Positions 26,028 through 33,168 of a stretch of 61,479 nt of DNA are shown here, piece by piece. The notes under the pieces were generated by a model that was not told the DNA's origin, did no database searches, and worked only from the letters and a program-made list of their open reading frames with translations. The DNA comes from Xanthomonas cissicola (GTDB taxonomy: Bacteria; Pseudomonadota; Gammaproteobacteria; Xanthomonadales; Xanthomonadaceae). Every line of letters starts with the position of its first letter. Position 1 is the first letter of the stretch. The stretch is from positions 1 through 61,479 of the forward strand of contig NZ_VZPL01000029.1 in assembly GCF_008801575.1 (NCBI RefSeq). Reading direction: 5' to 3'. The position numbers and the translations under genes are program-made.

Positions 26028-27245
26028 CTATCCCTGCATCTGGCGGCGTTTGAGCAGATGCTGTTTGACCAACCGGACCATGCGCACACCGAAGTAGGCC
26101 CAGTGCAATGCGCGGGGCAGTGGCACGGCCTGGCGATCCATGTCGGTGGGAACGAGCAGCACCGGCAGCACGTGCAAGCGGCCGCGCCATGTCGATTGCA
26201 GCGACAGTAGATGCCTGAGGTAGGCGAACAGTCCCAGCCGCACCGCCAGGTCCGCACCGCGGTCAGATCCGAGCGCATCCAAACACGGTAGCAGCGCAGC
26301 GGCGACCGGTCGGGCCTTGCGCAGCAATGCGGTCTGCTGCCGTAGCGCCGCCGGCAGCGCAATTCCCAGGCTGGCTTCGGCCAGCAACGCACTCAGTGCC
26401 AGCTGTCTCTCCACCCCAAGCCGGCGTGCCAGCGCGAGCACTGCCTCCCAGTCCAGCTCCGCACTGCCCATCGCGTGCGCCATGTCCACCAACCAGAAGG
26501 CGCGATGCCAGTGATGCTTGGTGCCATGAAACGCGGCATAGACCACGGCCGCTGGCGGCGACAGCGTGGGCACGTGCACACCGCCCAATTCGACCGTACC
26601 GAGATGATCGCGCCAGATCTGTTGGCCGAGCGGGAACTGGCGCTCGTGGTTGGCCAACCGCAGATGTAATTCCAGCACCACGCCGGTGTCACGGTGGCGC
26701 AGCGGCAGGGCATGGTTGTAGCGGCAGTATTCCACTGGATCGCATGCAGCGTCCGACTGCAGCACATAACCCAACGCGGCCAGTGCGGACAGCGCCTGTT
26801 GGCTGGCCTGCGGCTCGATCAGCACATCGATATCGCACGCTTCGCGGCGGTGCAGTCGGCCGAACTGCGCCACATACCCCAAGCCCTTGAGCAGGCAGCA
26901 GCGGATACCCGCCTGCTGCAGCGCCGTCACCAGCTCGCCGATGGCCGCTGTTTGCTGCAAGGACTGCAGCAGCAGGCGTCGCTGCCGCCGCCGCAGCGCT
27001 TGGCGCAACGCAACAGGAATGCTGGGCCCCAGGGTGTCGGCAGCAGGCAACGCCAATGCCATTCGATGCTGTGCAAGCGAACGTTCGAAGGCAACCGCAT
27101 CGGGGGGCGTGGCCACCGCTGGCAGTTTTGCAGCAGCAGGATCGTGTTGCCGCCAGAGCCACAGCAGGTAGCCGAACGCGGGCGACCACGTCGCGCAAGC
27201 GTTCTCGACCGTCACGGCGCAATGCGCTTCAACGCGCGGGCGCAC
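26028..27245 (-). CDS. Family-5 nucleotidyltransferase (possible lasso-peptide tailoring enzyme)
   Basis: A 405-residue protein of the NTP_transf_5 type. The core is L-L-K-G-L-G-Y-V-A-Q-F-G-R-L with R-E-A-C-D-I-D-V-L-I-E-P (catalytic Asp pair near residues 139-141), followed by a C-terminal helical region with H-G-T-K-H-H-W-H-R and L-V-D-M-A-H. Family members sit in several RiPP and exopolysaccharide loci; PsmN of the pseudomycoidin lasso cluster acts on a phosphorylated peptide. Here it lies about 3 kb from the lasso-type genes, separated by the collar genes, so a role in the same pathway is inference. The upstream start is chosen as the first ATG, with no strong ribosome site. Confidence 0.78.
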   Translation of the reverse strand: MRPRVEAHCAVTVENACATWSPAFGYLLWLWRQHDPAAAKLPAVATPPDAVAFERSLAQHRMALALPAADTLGPSIPVALRQALRRRQRRLLLQSLQQTAAIGELVTALQQAGIRCCLLKGLGYVAQFGRLHRREACDIDVLIEPQASQQALSALAALGYVLQSDAACDPVEYCRYNHALPLRHRDTGVVLELHLRLANHERQFPLGQQIWRDHLGTVELGGVHVPTLSPPAAVVYAAFHGTKHHWHRAFWLVDMAHAMGSAELDWEAVLALARRLGVERQLALSALLAEASLGIALPAALRQQTALLRKARPVAAALLPCLDALGSDRGADLAVRLGLFAYLRHLLSLQSTWRGRLHVLPVLLVPTDMDRQAVPLPRALHWAYFGVRMVRLVKQHLLKRRQMQG

Positions 27246-27584
27246 GAGAATCGCAAGTGGTGAACGCGCGCACCCCAGCGCGTCGGTAGCCTGTGTTACG
27301 TTCGCTGCCAGGGGCCATATCCGCGTTTGCGGATTGCGGGGAAAACTGAGCGAAGTGGTAATCCATGCACACCGTTTTGCGCCGCCTGACGGCCGTGTCT
27401 TTCATGCCGGCCCAGCGCCGATGCGCTGTGCATGCCCCGCACTATTAATAGCACAGCGTTCACCGTATCGCGGCTTGCGCGGACGCGTGGCGGAAGCGTT
27501 GTGCAAGGTCCTCGCTATGGCCTGGGGCGGTCCCGGGTTCCACCTACATGCGCGTGATATTGCCGATCGTCGAGGAGCCGTTCT
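27246..27584. other. Divergent intergenic region, probable promoters
   Basis: This 339-bp gap between the nucleotidyltransferase gene (leftward) and the first collar gene (rightward) contains no recognisable gene. It should hold the promoter of the three collar genes; no clear operator dyad stood out. Confidence 0.5.
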
Positions 27585-28130
27585 ATGAATGAGACAGAAG
27601 CGTTTGTGGGCGAAATTCGCCTGTTCCCGATCGACTGGGCGCCCGCTGGCTGGCTGCCGTGCGATGGCCGCACCTTGCCGATCACCAGTAACGTCGCGTT
27701 GGCCTCGCTGCTCGGCACCCAGTTCGGTGGCGACGGCAAGACCACGTTCAACCTGCCGGATCTGCGTGGCCGCACGCCGGTCAGCCAGGGCGTCAATCCG
27801 CTCACCACGCCGCCGGTGTCCTACACGGTCGGCAACTATGGCGGATTGGAGGGCGTGGCGCTGACTGCGACGCAGGTTCCGCCGCATACCCACATGGTGA
27901 ATGCCGTCGCCGCGGCAGCCACGACCGCTGCGGTGGCCAGCAATGCGAACGTCCTGCATGCCGAAACCCCAACGCCGCAGTTTCTTTACGCGCCAGTCGG
28001 TGCGCTGATCCCGCTGGCCGGCGACTCGGTGAGTCAGGAAGGTGCCGGTGCCGCCCACAACAACATGCAGCCATCGCTGGTGCTGAATTTCTGCATCTGC
28101 ACGGTCGGCATCTATCCGCAGCGCCCCTGA
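27585..28130 (+). CDS. Phage tail collar / Mdp-like protein, copy 1
   Basis: A 181-residue protein with GAGGAG before its ATG. The N-terminus (F-V-G-E-I-R-L-F-P and G-W-L-P-C-D-G-R-T-L) and central T-T-F-N-L-P-D-L-R-G-R-T-P are diagnostic of the tail-collar domain, and the end C-I-C-T-V-G-I-Y-P-Q-R-P matches the usual C-terminus of stand-alone microcystin-dependent-protein-like collar proteins. These are not accompanied by any other phage gene here. Function outside phage tails is not established. It is the first of three tandem paralogues. Confidence 0.88.
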   Translation: MNETEAFVGEIRLFPIDWAPAGWLPCDGRTLPITSNVALASLLGTQFGGDGKTTFNLPDLRGRTPVSQGVNPLTTPPVSYTVGNYGGLEGVALTATQVPPHTHMVNAVAAAATTAAVASNANVLHAETPTPQFLYAPVGALIPLAGDSVSQEGAGAAHNNMQPSLVLNFCICTVGIYPQRP

Positions 28131-28154
28131 CGCGGGCCACAAAGGAACCACACC

Positions 28155-28706
28155 ATGGATGCCTATACCGGTCAAATCATCCTCTTCGCCGGCAACTACG
28201 AACCCCAGGGTTGGGCGTTCTGCGACGGACGCCAGCTGCAGATCAATACCTACATGGCGCTGTATTCGCTGATCGGTACTACCTACGGCGGCGACGGCAG
28301 GACCACCTTCAACCTGCCGGATCTGCGCGGCCGCGTGGCGATCTCGCAAGGGCAGGGCATCGCGCGTGCGCCGACGCCGCAATTGACCGCGCGCGTGCTG
28401 GGGCAGCAATTCGGCACCGAGACGGTGTCGCTGCAGCTGGCGGAAATGCCGGCGCATCGCCATACCCTGCAGGCGTTCAATTCGCCAGCGTCTTCGCTGA
28501 CGCCGACCGGGCAGTTGCCCGCCGTCACTCAGGGCGGCAATACGGGGTACCTCACGCCTCCTGCCGGCTCCACTCCCGCCGCCAGTACGCTTGCGACCAA
28601 TGCGGTGAACGTGGCCGGCGCCAGCCAGCCGCACGACAACCACATGGCGACGCAGACGCTGAGCTATCTGATCTGCTTGAACGGGTTCTACCCGCAGCGG
28701 CCGTGA
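28155..28706 (+). CDS. Phage tail collar / Mdp-like protein, copy 2
   Basis: A 183-residue paralogue of its neighbours, with AAAGGA before ATG. It shows Q-G-W-A-F-C-D-G-R, Y-G-G-D-G-R-T-T-F-N-L-P-D-L-R-G-R and the terminal L-I-C-L-N-G-F-Y-P-Q-R-P. The His-containing E-M-P-A-H-R-H-T-L segment after the collar is a conserved position in this family that can bind metal in phage tail tips. It is separated from copies 1 and 3 by 24 bases each, so the three form one operon. Confidence 0.88.
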   Translation: MDAYTGQIILFAGNYEPQGWAFCDGRQLQINTYMALYSLIGTTYGGDGRTTFNLPDLRGRVAISQGQGIARAPTPQLTARVLGQQFGTETVSLQLAEMPAHRHTLQAFNSPASSLTPTGQLPAVTQGGNTGYLTPPAGSTPAASTLATNAVNVAGASQPHDNHMATQTLSYLICLNGFYPQRP

Positions 28707-28730
28707 TCGGCTATCGCAAAGGAGTTCGAC

Positions 28731-29318
28731 ATGTCCAATAGCTTCATCGGCGAAGTGCGCGCGTTTCCCTACAACTTCGCGCCCGAGGGCTGGCTCGATT
28801 GCATGGGGCAGACGGTCAGCATCAATCAGTATCAGGCGCTGTTCGGGGTGATCGGTTTTGCTTACGGAGGCGACAAGCAGACTACGTTCGGGTTACCGGA
28901 CCTGCGCGGCCGCGCGGTCACCGGACAGGGACAGGGGCCCGGCCTGAGCAACTACACCATTGGCCAGTTGCAGGGTACCGATTCGGTGGCCCTGGTGTCG
29001 TCGACGCAGTTGCCCGCCCACACGCACTCCATTACCACCATGTTCCTGCCCCCGGCGACCGCGCCGGGTGCTGCGGTCAACACGCCGAGTTCGAGCTCGT
29101 ATCTGTCGCGCTTGCTCAATCCGACAACCTCGCCGCCGACCTCGTACAAGGCGTATGCACCGGCAACGACCACACCCATGGTGCAGTTGTCGCCTAACGC
29201 GCTGGCCCCCTTTCCGTCGGGCTCGCAGGCGGTGCAGGCGCACGAGAATCGTCAGCCGTTCACGACGATCCGCTATTGCATCTGCGCTACCGACGGCATC
29301 TACCCGCCAAGGCCGTGA
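28731..29318 (+). CDS. Phage tail collar / Mdp-like protein, copy 3
   Basis: A 195-residue paralogue with AAGGAG before ATG. It carries E-G-W-L-D-C-M-G-Q-T-V-S (a Met replaces the Asp of the C-D-G motif), K-Q-T-T-F-G-L-P-D-L-R-G-R and Q-L-P-A-H-T-H-S-I, and ends C-A-T-D-G-I-Y-P-P-R-P. The longer Ser/Thr/Pro-rich insertion before the C-terminus distinguishes it from the other two. The acetyltransferase gene begins 44 bases later on the same strand. Confidence 0.88.
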   Translation: MSNSFIGEVRAFPYNFAPEGWLDCMGQTVSINQYQALFGVIGFAYGGDKQTTFGLPDLRGRAVTGQGQGPGLSNYTIGQLQGTDSVALVSSTQLPAHTHSITTMFLPPATAPGAAVNTPSSSSYLSRLLNPTTSPPTSYKAYAPATTTPMVQLSPNALAPFPSGSQAVQAHENRQPFTTIRYCICATDGIYPPRP

Positions 29319-29362
29319 TACTGCTGCGCTTCGCCTGTCCTGCGTCCCTGGTGGCACGGGGC

Positions 29363-29842
29363 ATGGCGATCCGTGCCGAGCACGAGGCGGACTTGCCCAC
29401 GCTGCGCGCGCTGTTCCGCACCCAGCGCTGGGCCGAGTTCGCACTGTTGCCGTGGGACGATGCAGCCCGAGAGGCATTCATCGACCAGCAGTTCGACGCA
29501 CAGCGGCGTCATTACATCCTCGGTCAGGAGCAGGTGCTGTTCCTGGTCGTCACCGAGGGCGACCACGTGATCGGGCGGCTGTACTTGGGTAGCGACGCGA
29601 CAACGACGGTCTGCTTACTGGATATCCTGCTGCTGGCGTGTCGTCGCGGGCAAGGCATCGGCACGGCGTTGATCGAGGCGCTGGTGGCGCAAGTGACCCG
29701 CGACGGCCGCAACGTGGTCTTGCAGGTCGACAAGCACAATCCCGCGCTCGAGCTGTATCGTCGGCTCGGCTTTCGCGCTTACGACGAGACCGGCGTTGCC
29801 TGGAAGATGGCGTGGTCGCACGGCGTGTCCCACGCACGCTGA
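29363..29842 (+). CDS. GNAT-family N-acetyltransferase
   Basis: A 159-residue protein starting at ATG 29363 (M-A-I-R-A-E-H-E-A-D-L-P-T-L). The acetyl-CoA-binding motif A is L-L-A-C-R-R-G-Q-G-I-G-T-A-L-I-E near residues 92-107, and K-H-N-P-A-L-E-L-Y-R-R-L-G-F is the typical motif B. It follows the three collar genes with the same orientation and is presumably part of their operon; the substrate is unknown. It is convergent with the sulfotransferase gene, the two stops being 15 bases apart. Confidence 0.88.
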   Translation: MAIRAEHEADLPTLRALFRTQRWAEFALLPWDDAAREAFIDQQFDAQRRHYILGQEQVLFLVVTEGDHVIGRLYLGSDATTTVCLLDILLLACRRGQGIGTALIEALVAQVTRDGRNVVLQVDKHNPALELYRRLGFRAYDETGVAWKMAWSHGVSHAR

Positions 29843-29857
29843 GTTGTGTGCACGTGC

Positions 29858-30682
29858 TCAGGCATCCCGGTAGCCCAGCCAGGCCATGGTGGGGCCATGC
29901 TGGGCACGTACACGTGCCGCCTGTGCCGCGCTGAGTGCGCTGCGCCACGCCCCCGCGCGGCCCTGACGGAAGAAGCGCGCCTGCCCGTGTTGGCGCTCGG
30001 CAAATCCATGACGCTCCTCGCTGTCGCGTAGCGCTTCGAAACGACAGGCCGCAACGGCCTGCGCGATCTGTACCGGCTGCGTGGACAGCCCCAGAAAGCC
30101 GGCCAGCCGCGCGGTTTCCCGCAACGGGTTGTCCAACAGGTCTTCATACCGCAGCAGCAGGCGTGGACCAGGCGCATGCAGCCAGGAGGCCACATGTTCG
30201 GACCATGAGCCGAAGCGTTGACGTGCCTGCGGCCGGTATCTGGACAGGGTACTGCTCACGGTGGTTGCGCTCTGGCCCAGTTGCCCGATGGCAGCATCCA
30301 GATCGATGCCGGCGTGGTCGGCCCAGGACGGTGCGACGTCGCGCGGATCGCGCACGATATAGACGATGCCCAGCGTCGCCACGGCGGGGAACAGCGCGGC
30401 ATCGTAGCGGTCGTGAACCTTGAGCACGCTCGAGGCCTGCATTGCGCAACGACGATAGGCCGTGCCGCGCAGCAGATGTAGTTCGTCCGGGGTCAGATCG
30501 CCGATATCCACGTCAAGATGACGCTCCAGCCATGCCCGCGATGCGGCATTGGGCAGCGCCGGTGCCAGCTCTTCGAGCTGCATCGCGGCGGCGCCGCTAC
30601 GCAAACTGGCGATCAGGCAACGCACCCAGGTATTGCCCGACTTGGGATACGAGGCGAGCCAGACGATCCCGCGCCGGCTCAT
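29858..30682 (-). CDS. Sulfotransferase domain protein, probable RiPP-tailoring enzyme
   Basis: A 274-residue protein. The PAPS-binding 5' loop W-L-A-S-Y-P-K-S-G-N-T-W is at residues 8-19 and the 3'-phosphate-binding R-D-P-R-D-V-A-P-S-W at about residue 118, characteristic of PAPS-dependent sulfotransferases. It starts with an ATGA overlap on the kinase gene, so the two are translationally coupled. The position in the lasso-type locus suggests sulfation of a peptide or of a precursor-linked group, which is inference. Start at 30682 is where homology begins; an open frame continues antisense-like upstream. Confidence 0.82.
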   Translation of the reverse strand: MSRRGIVWLASYPKSGNTWVRCLIASLRSGAAAMQLEELAPALPNAASRAWLERHLDVDIGDLTPDELHLLRGTAYRRCAMQASSVLKVHDRYDAALFPAVATLGIVYIVRDPRDVAPSWADHAGIDLDAAIGQLGQSATTVSSTLSRYRPQARQRFGSWSEHVASWLHAPGPRLLLRYEDLLDNPLRETARLAGFLGLSTQPVQIAQAVAACRFEALRDSEERHGFAERQHGQARFFRQGRAGAWRSALSAAQAARVRAQHGPTMAWLGYRDA

Positions 30683-31599
30683 GCGCCGACATGGGCTTCG
30701 ATGAGGTCGACGGTGATGTCCAGCGCGTCGAAGCGGCGCGGACGCCGCAAGCGCCAGACACGGACCTGGCGGGCGATCGCAGCAGCGTGCGCAAATGTCG
30801 CCGCATGCAGACCCATCCGCACGGCCGCCTGCGGGCGTGCAAGATACCCATGCAGCAGCGGCAATGCGTGCTGCGGCGACAGGCGCTGAAGATGCGGTTC
30901 GGAAGCGTCGCCAAGGACGACGACCGCGTCCAGGCGCACCGGTGCCGCATCGAACCCTGCGCTTGGGCGCAGATCGAACTTTTCCATGCCTGGCCGCACC
31001 GGCGGGGCATCGGTCACCGGCAACTGCAATGACTCCAGGGTGTCGCGCCAGAGCTTCAGCCGCGGAAACGCAGGCAGCACCATGATGGCACCGGCCGAGT
31101 CGGGGCGAATGACGGTGAGATCGTCGCTGAGCAGTCCATGGCCCCGTTTGAGCAAAGCCGCCGCCAGCGTGGATTTCCCCGCACCACTGTGGCCGGCAAA
31201 TGCCACGGTCTGTGTGCCAATGCGCAGGCAGGCAGCATGCAGCGGAAACAGGCTGCGTTGCAGGCACAGATAGCCCAGCGCCGAACCGAGCAGAAACAGC
31301 CGCCAACTCTCATCGTGCCGATTTAGCCGCTGCACGCGCATCGCCCGACCGGCGTGCACATGGATACGCACCACCTGCGGCACCTGCAGCAGGACCGAGC
31401 CATCGCGACCAACGCTCAACCACGACTCCACCGGGTCGTGCAGGTCCAGGCGATCCGGAACCTCTCCCTCTTCGATCACCACGTCCGCATCGACAGGCGT
31501 CGCAGTCGCCGACCAAGGCGGCAGCTCGGGCAGCGTCAACGCACTGCGGACGTGCCAGCCGCACAGCACGTAGTGGTGATGTAGCTGCGTGGTGGGCAT
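30679..31599 (-). CDS. HPr-kinase-like kinase (HprK-related), probable lasso-peptide kinase
   Basis: A 306-residue protein starting at ATG 31599. It has the HprK-type P-loop G-H-S-G-A-G-K-S (residues 136-143) and a downstream L-L-S-D-D-L-T-V-I with the conserved Asp pair (159-160). Kinases of this type phosphorylate the C-terminal Ser of some lasso peptides (paeninodin group), and the precursor encoded at 32989 ends in Ser. The same family also occurs as HprK-related proteins in exosortase/exopolysaccharide loci, so this is not decisive by itself. It overlaps the sulfotransferase gene by four bases and follows the PqqD-like gene by 23. Confidence 0.8.
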   Translation of the reverse strand: MPTTQLHHHYVLCGWHVRSALTLPELPPWSATATPVDADVVIEEGEVPDRLDLHDPVESWLSVGRDGSVLLQVPQVVRIHVHAGRAMRVQRLNRHDESWRLFLLGSALGYLCLQRSLFPLHAACLRIGTQTVAFAGHSGAGKSTLAAALLKRGHGLLSDDLTVIRPDSAGAIMVLPAFPRLKLWRDTLESLQLPVTDAPPVRPGMEKFDLRPSAGFDAAPVRLDAVVVLGDASEPHLQRLSPQHALPLLHGYLARPQAAVRMGLHAATFAHAAAIARQVRVWRLRRPRRFDALDITVDLIEAHVGA

Positions 31600-31622
31600 T
31601 GGCTGGTGGGCAGATGCGTCGG

Positions 31623-31949
31623 TCAGGCGCGCATCTCCACCGCCCCGGCATCGCGCAAGGTGTGCAGCATCGCGGTCACGTCGGTTTCGATGGTGGCCCT
31701 GGGCGCCGCATACTCCGCACTCAGGCGATCGCACAGCGTGGCGAACGCGCAAGGCGGATCCAGGTGCGACCAGATGTTCTTGCCGATGGCATCCAGCGAC
31801 AGATACAGCCCGTGCTCGGTACTCATGAGGACGAGTTCATCGCCCATCTCTGCGGCTAGACAACCGGATGTCCTGGCGACGATCGTGCTCGGTGCGATGC
31901 GCATCCATGGGCCAAGTCGATAGGGAAACAGGAGCTTACCAGGATGCAT
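31623..31949 (-). CDS. PqqD-family peptide chaperone (lasso B1 / RiPP recognition element)
   Basis: A 108-residue PqqD-like protein: M-R-I-A-P-S-T-I-V-A-R ... L-A-A-E-M-G-D-E-L-V-L-M-S-T-E-H-G-L-Y-L-S-L-D-A-I-G-K-N-I-W-S-H-L, a winged-helix RiPP recognition element that binds leader peptides. ATG 31904 is an alternative start that would give the common M-R-I-A-P beginning. In lasso loci this protein (B1) delivers the precursor to the B2 protease. Here it is on the strand opposite to B2 and the precursor, which is unusual. It is located between a methyltransferase and the kinase, with short gaps. Confidence 0.82.
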   Translation of the reverse strand: MHPGKLLFPYRLGPWMRIAPSTIVARTSGCLAAEMGDELVLMSTEHGLYLSLDAIGKNIWSHLDPPCAFATLCDRLSAEYAAPRATIETDVTAMLHTLRDAGAVEMRA

Positions 31950-31970
31950 CGCGCTGCAAAGCGCGGCTGG

Positions 31971-32717
31971 TCACGGCGGCCAGGCGGTGGCGCGGCGGCG
32001 GAAGACGCTCTGCTCATCGGCCTGCACCGGCAGCCGCCGGTTATCCGGACCAAACAGCGGCGTGTCCGCGCGCGCAGGCGTCGGCAGGCACAGCACCGTG
32101 TCGAACCAACGCGCCGCCTCGGTGTCGCGCAGGCGAAAATTGGCATGGCGCAGCACCAGCAGGCCGCCGGGGCGCAGGCAGCGTACGAAATCCAGCAGCT
32201 GTGCCTGGACATCCTCGAACCTGATCAAGTGATCGCAACGATCGCCGCGATGGGCGGCCAGGTCGCCGCGACGTAAGACAGCCAGGCAGAAAATGGCGTC
32301 GTAGCTGCCGTCGCCCTCCTCTGCCGTGTTGCCGGCCACGCGAAACCCCAACCCTGTATCGGGTCTGGCGCCAAGATGACGGTAGCAGGCGCGGATGGCA
32401 TCGGGATGGATGTCCAGCCCAGTAATCATCGCCTTGGGAAAGTAGCTGCGCAGGCTGAAGACTTCTTCGCCGCTGGCGCAGCCGAACGACAGCAGTCGCG
32501 CCTGGCTGTCGGCGCCAAGGGTCTGCTGGACGAATCCGAACAGCGCGGGATAGCGATCCATTGAGGTGGTCGCATGATCCTGGAACAAGGGCACTGGCGA
32601 GCTGAGCTGCAGCCGCGCATATCCGCGGCCCTGGCGGCTGCGCAGCGCGCGATAGAGCAGCCGGACTGCAACGGGAATCGGCAAAAGCCTGCGCCAGCGG
32701 GAGCGTTGGATGGTCAT
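31971..32717 (-). CDS. Class I SAM-dependent methyltransferase
   Basis: A 248-residue protein when started at ATG 32717; a GTG at 32843 gives a longer N-terminus without obvious homology. Motif I is L-L-S-F-G-C-A-S-G-E-E-V, motif II I-T-G-L-D-I-H-P-D-A-I, and R-P-G-G-L-L-V-L-R-H-A-N-F-R-L completes the fold. Its gene is the first of the leftward RiPP-associated operon, 21 bases before the PqqD gene. A peptide carboxyl or side-chain methylation role is plausible, as seen in other lasso pathways, but unproven. Confidence 0.72.
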   Translation of the reverse strand: MTIQRSRWRRLLPIPVAVRLLYRALRSRQGRGYARLQLSSPVPLFQDHATTSMDRYPALFGFVQQTLGADSQARLLSFGCASGEEVFSLRSYFPKAMITGLDIHPDAIRACYRHLGARPDTGLGFRVAGNTAEEGDGSYDAIFCLAVLRRGDLAAHRGDRCDHLIRFEDVQAQLLDFVRCLRPGGLLVLRHANFRLRDTEAARWFDTVLCLPTPARADTPLFGPDNRRLPVQADEQSVFRRRATAWPP

Positions 32718-32988
32718 CTGGCCGATGCGTGGGGCGTGAAGCAAAACGGAACGAAGAGCACTTTTCAGCACCGTGACGGCGGCAGCTCCCCGCACCTGGA
32801 CGTGCCGGTGTCGCGAACCGCATGTGGTGGTAACCTGAGCCACCCGTGTAGCTTACCGCCGAGCGTGGCGAGCGAACGGTAGATCAACGTGGTAGAGATG
32901 TGTGCCGGGTCGCATCCTGCGGCTGACGCGCACGAACCTTCGGTTGTACGCGACCGTGTCACATCACTGGCAAGAAGGAGATTGCGCG
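32718..32988. promoter_or_regulatory. Bidirectional promoter region of the RiPP locus
   Basis: This 271-bp gap lies between the leftward tailoring operon and the rightward precursor-cyclase operon. The AAGGAG at 32974-32980 is a strong ribosome-binding site for the precursor. No confident operator could be defined. A GGTGG/CCACC dyad is visible around 32826-32845. Confidence 0.5.
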
Positions 32989-33144
32989 ATGCACGAGAAC
33001 CAACCGGCTGTCTTGTCCGATACGTCGATCGAGGGTGGACGCAAAGCATGGTCAGCACCCGTCGTGTCCTTCCTGTCGATCGATGAAACGGCGAACAACG
33101 CAACCGTGGGCGACGACGGCAACGGTACGTTTACCGGCTCCTGA
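32989..33144 (+). CDS. Lasso-peptide-like RiPP precursor (51 aa)
   Basis: A 51-residue peptide with AAGGAG 9 bases before ATG 32989, too short for general ORF scans of this frame but well placed. The leader contains the lasso B1-binding pattern W21-x-x-P24-V-x-x-x-L29, then T34 at the -2 position of the predicted cleavage A35/N36. The predicted core is NNATVGDDGNGTFTGS (16 residues). Asp7 and Asp8 sit at positions suitable for an isopeptide bond with the N-terminus of core residue 1, giving a 7- or 8-residue ring, and the C-terminal residue is Ser, a known phosphorylation site in paeninodin-type peptides. Asn as core residue 1 is unusual. No homologue was searched, so the cleavage site is predicted only. 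Confidence 0.75.
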   Translation: MHENQPAVLSDTSIEGGRKAWSAPVVSFLSIDETANNATVGDDGNGTFTGS

Positions 33145-33168
33145 GCCTGATCGGCATCACCTGGCGTC

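Noticed and set aside
27585..29318. Prophage
   Set aside because: The three collar proteins have no accompanying phage structural, lysis, integrase or replication genes.
32989..33144. Core starting at Gly41 after Thr39-Val40
   Set aside because: That processing would fit the Thr -2 rule but leaves no Asp or Glu at positions 7-9 for ring formation, so the Thr34/Asn36 site is preferred.
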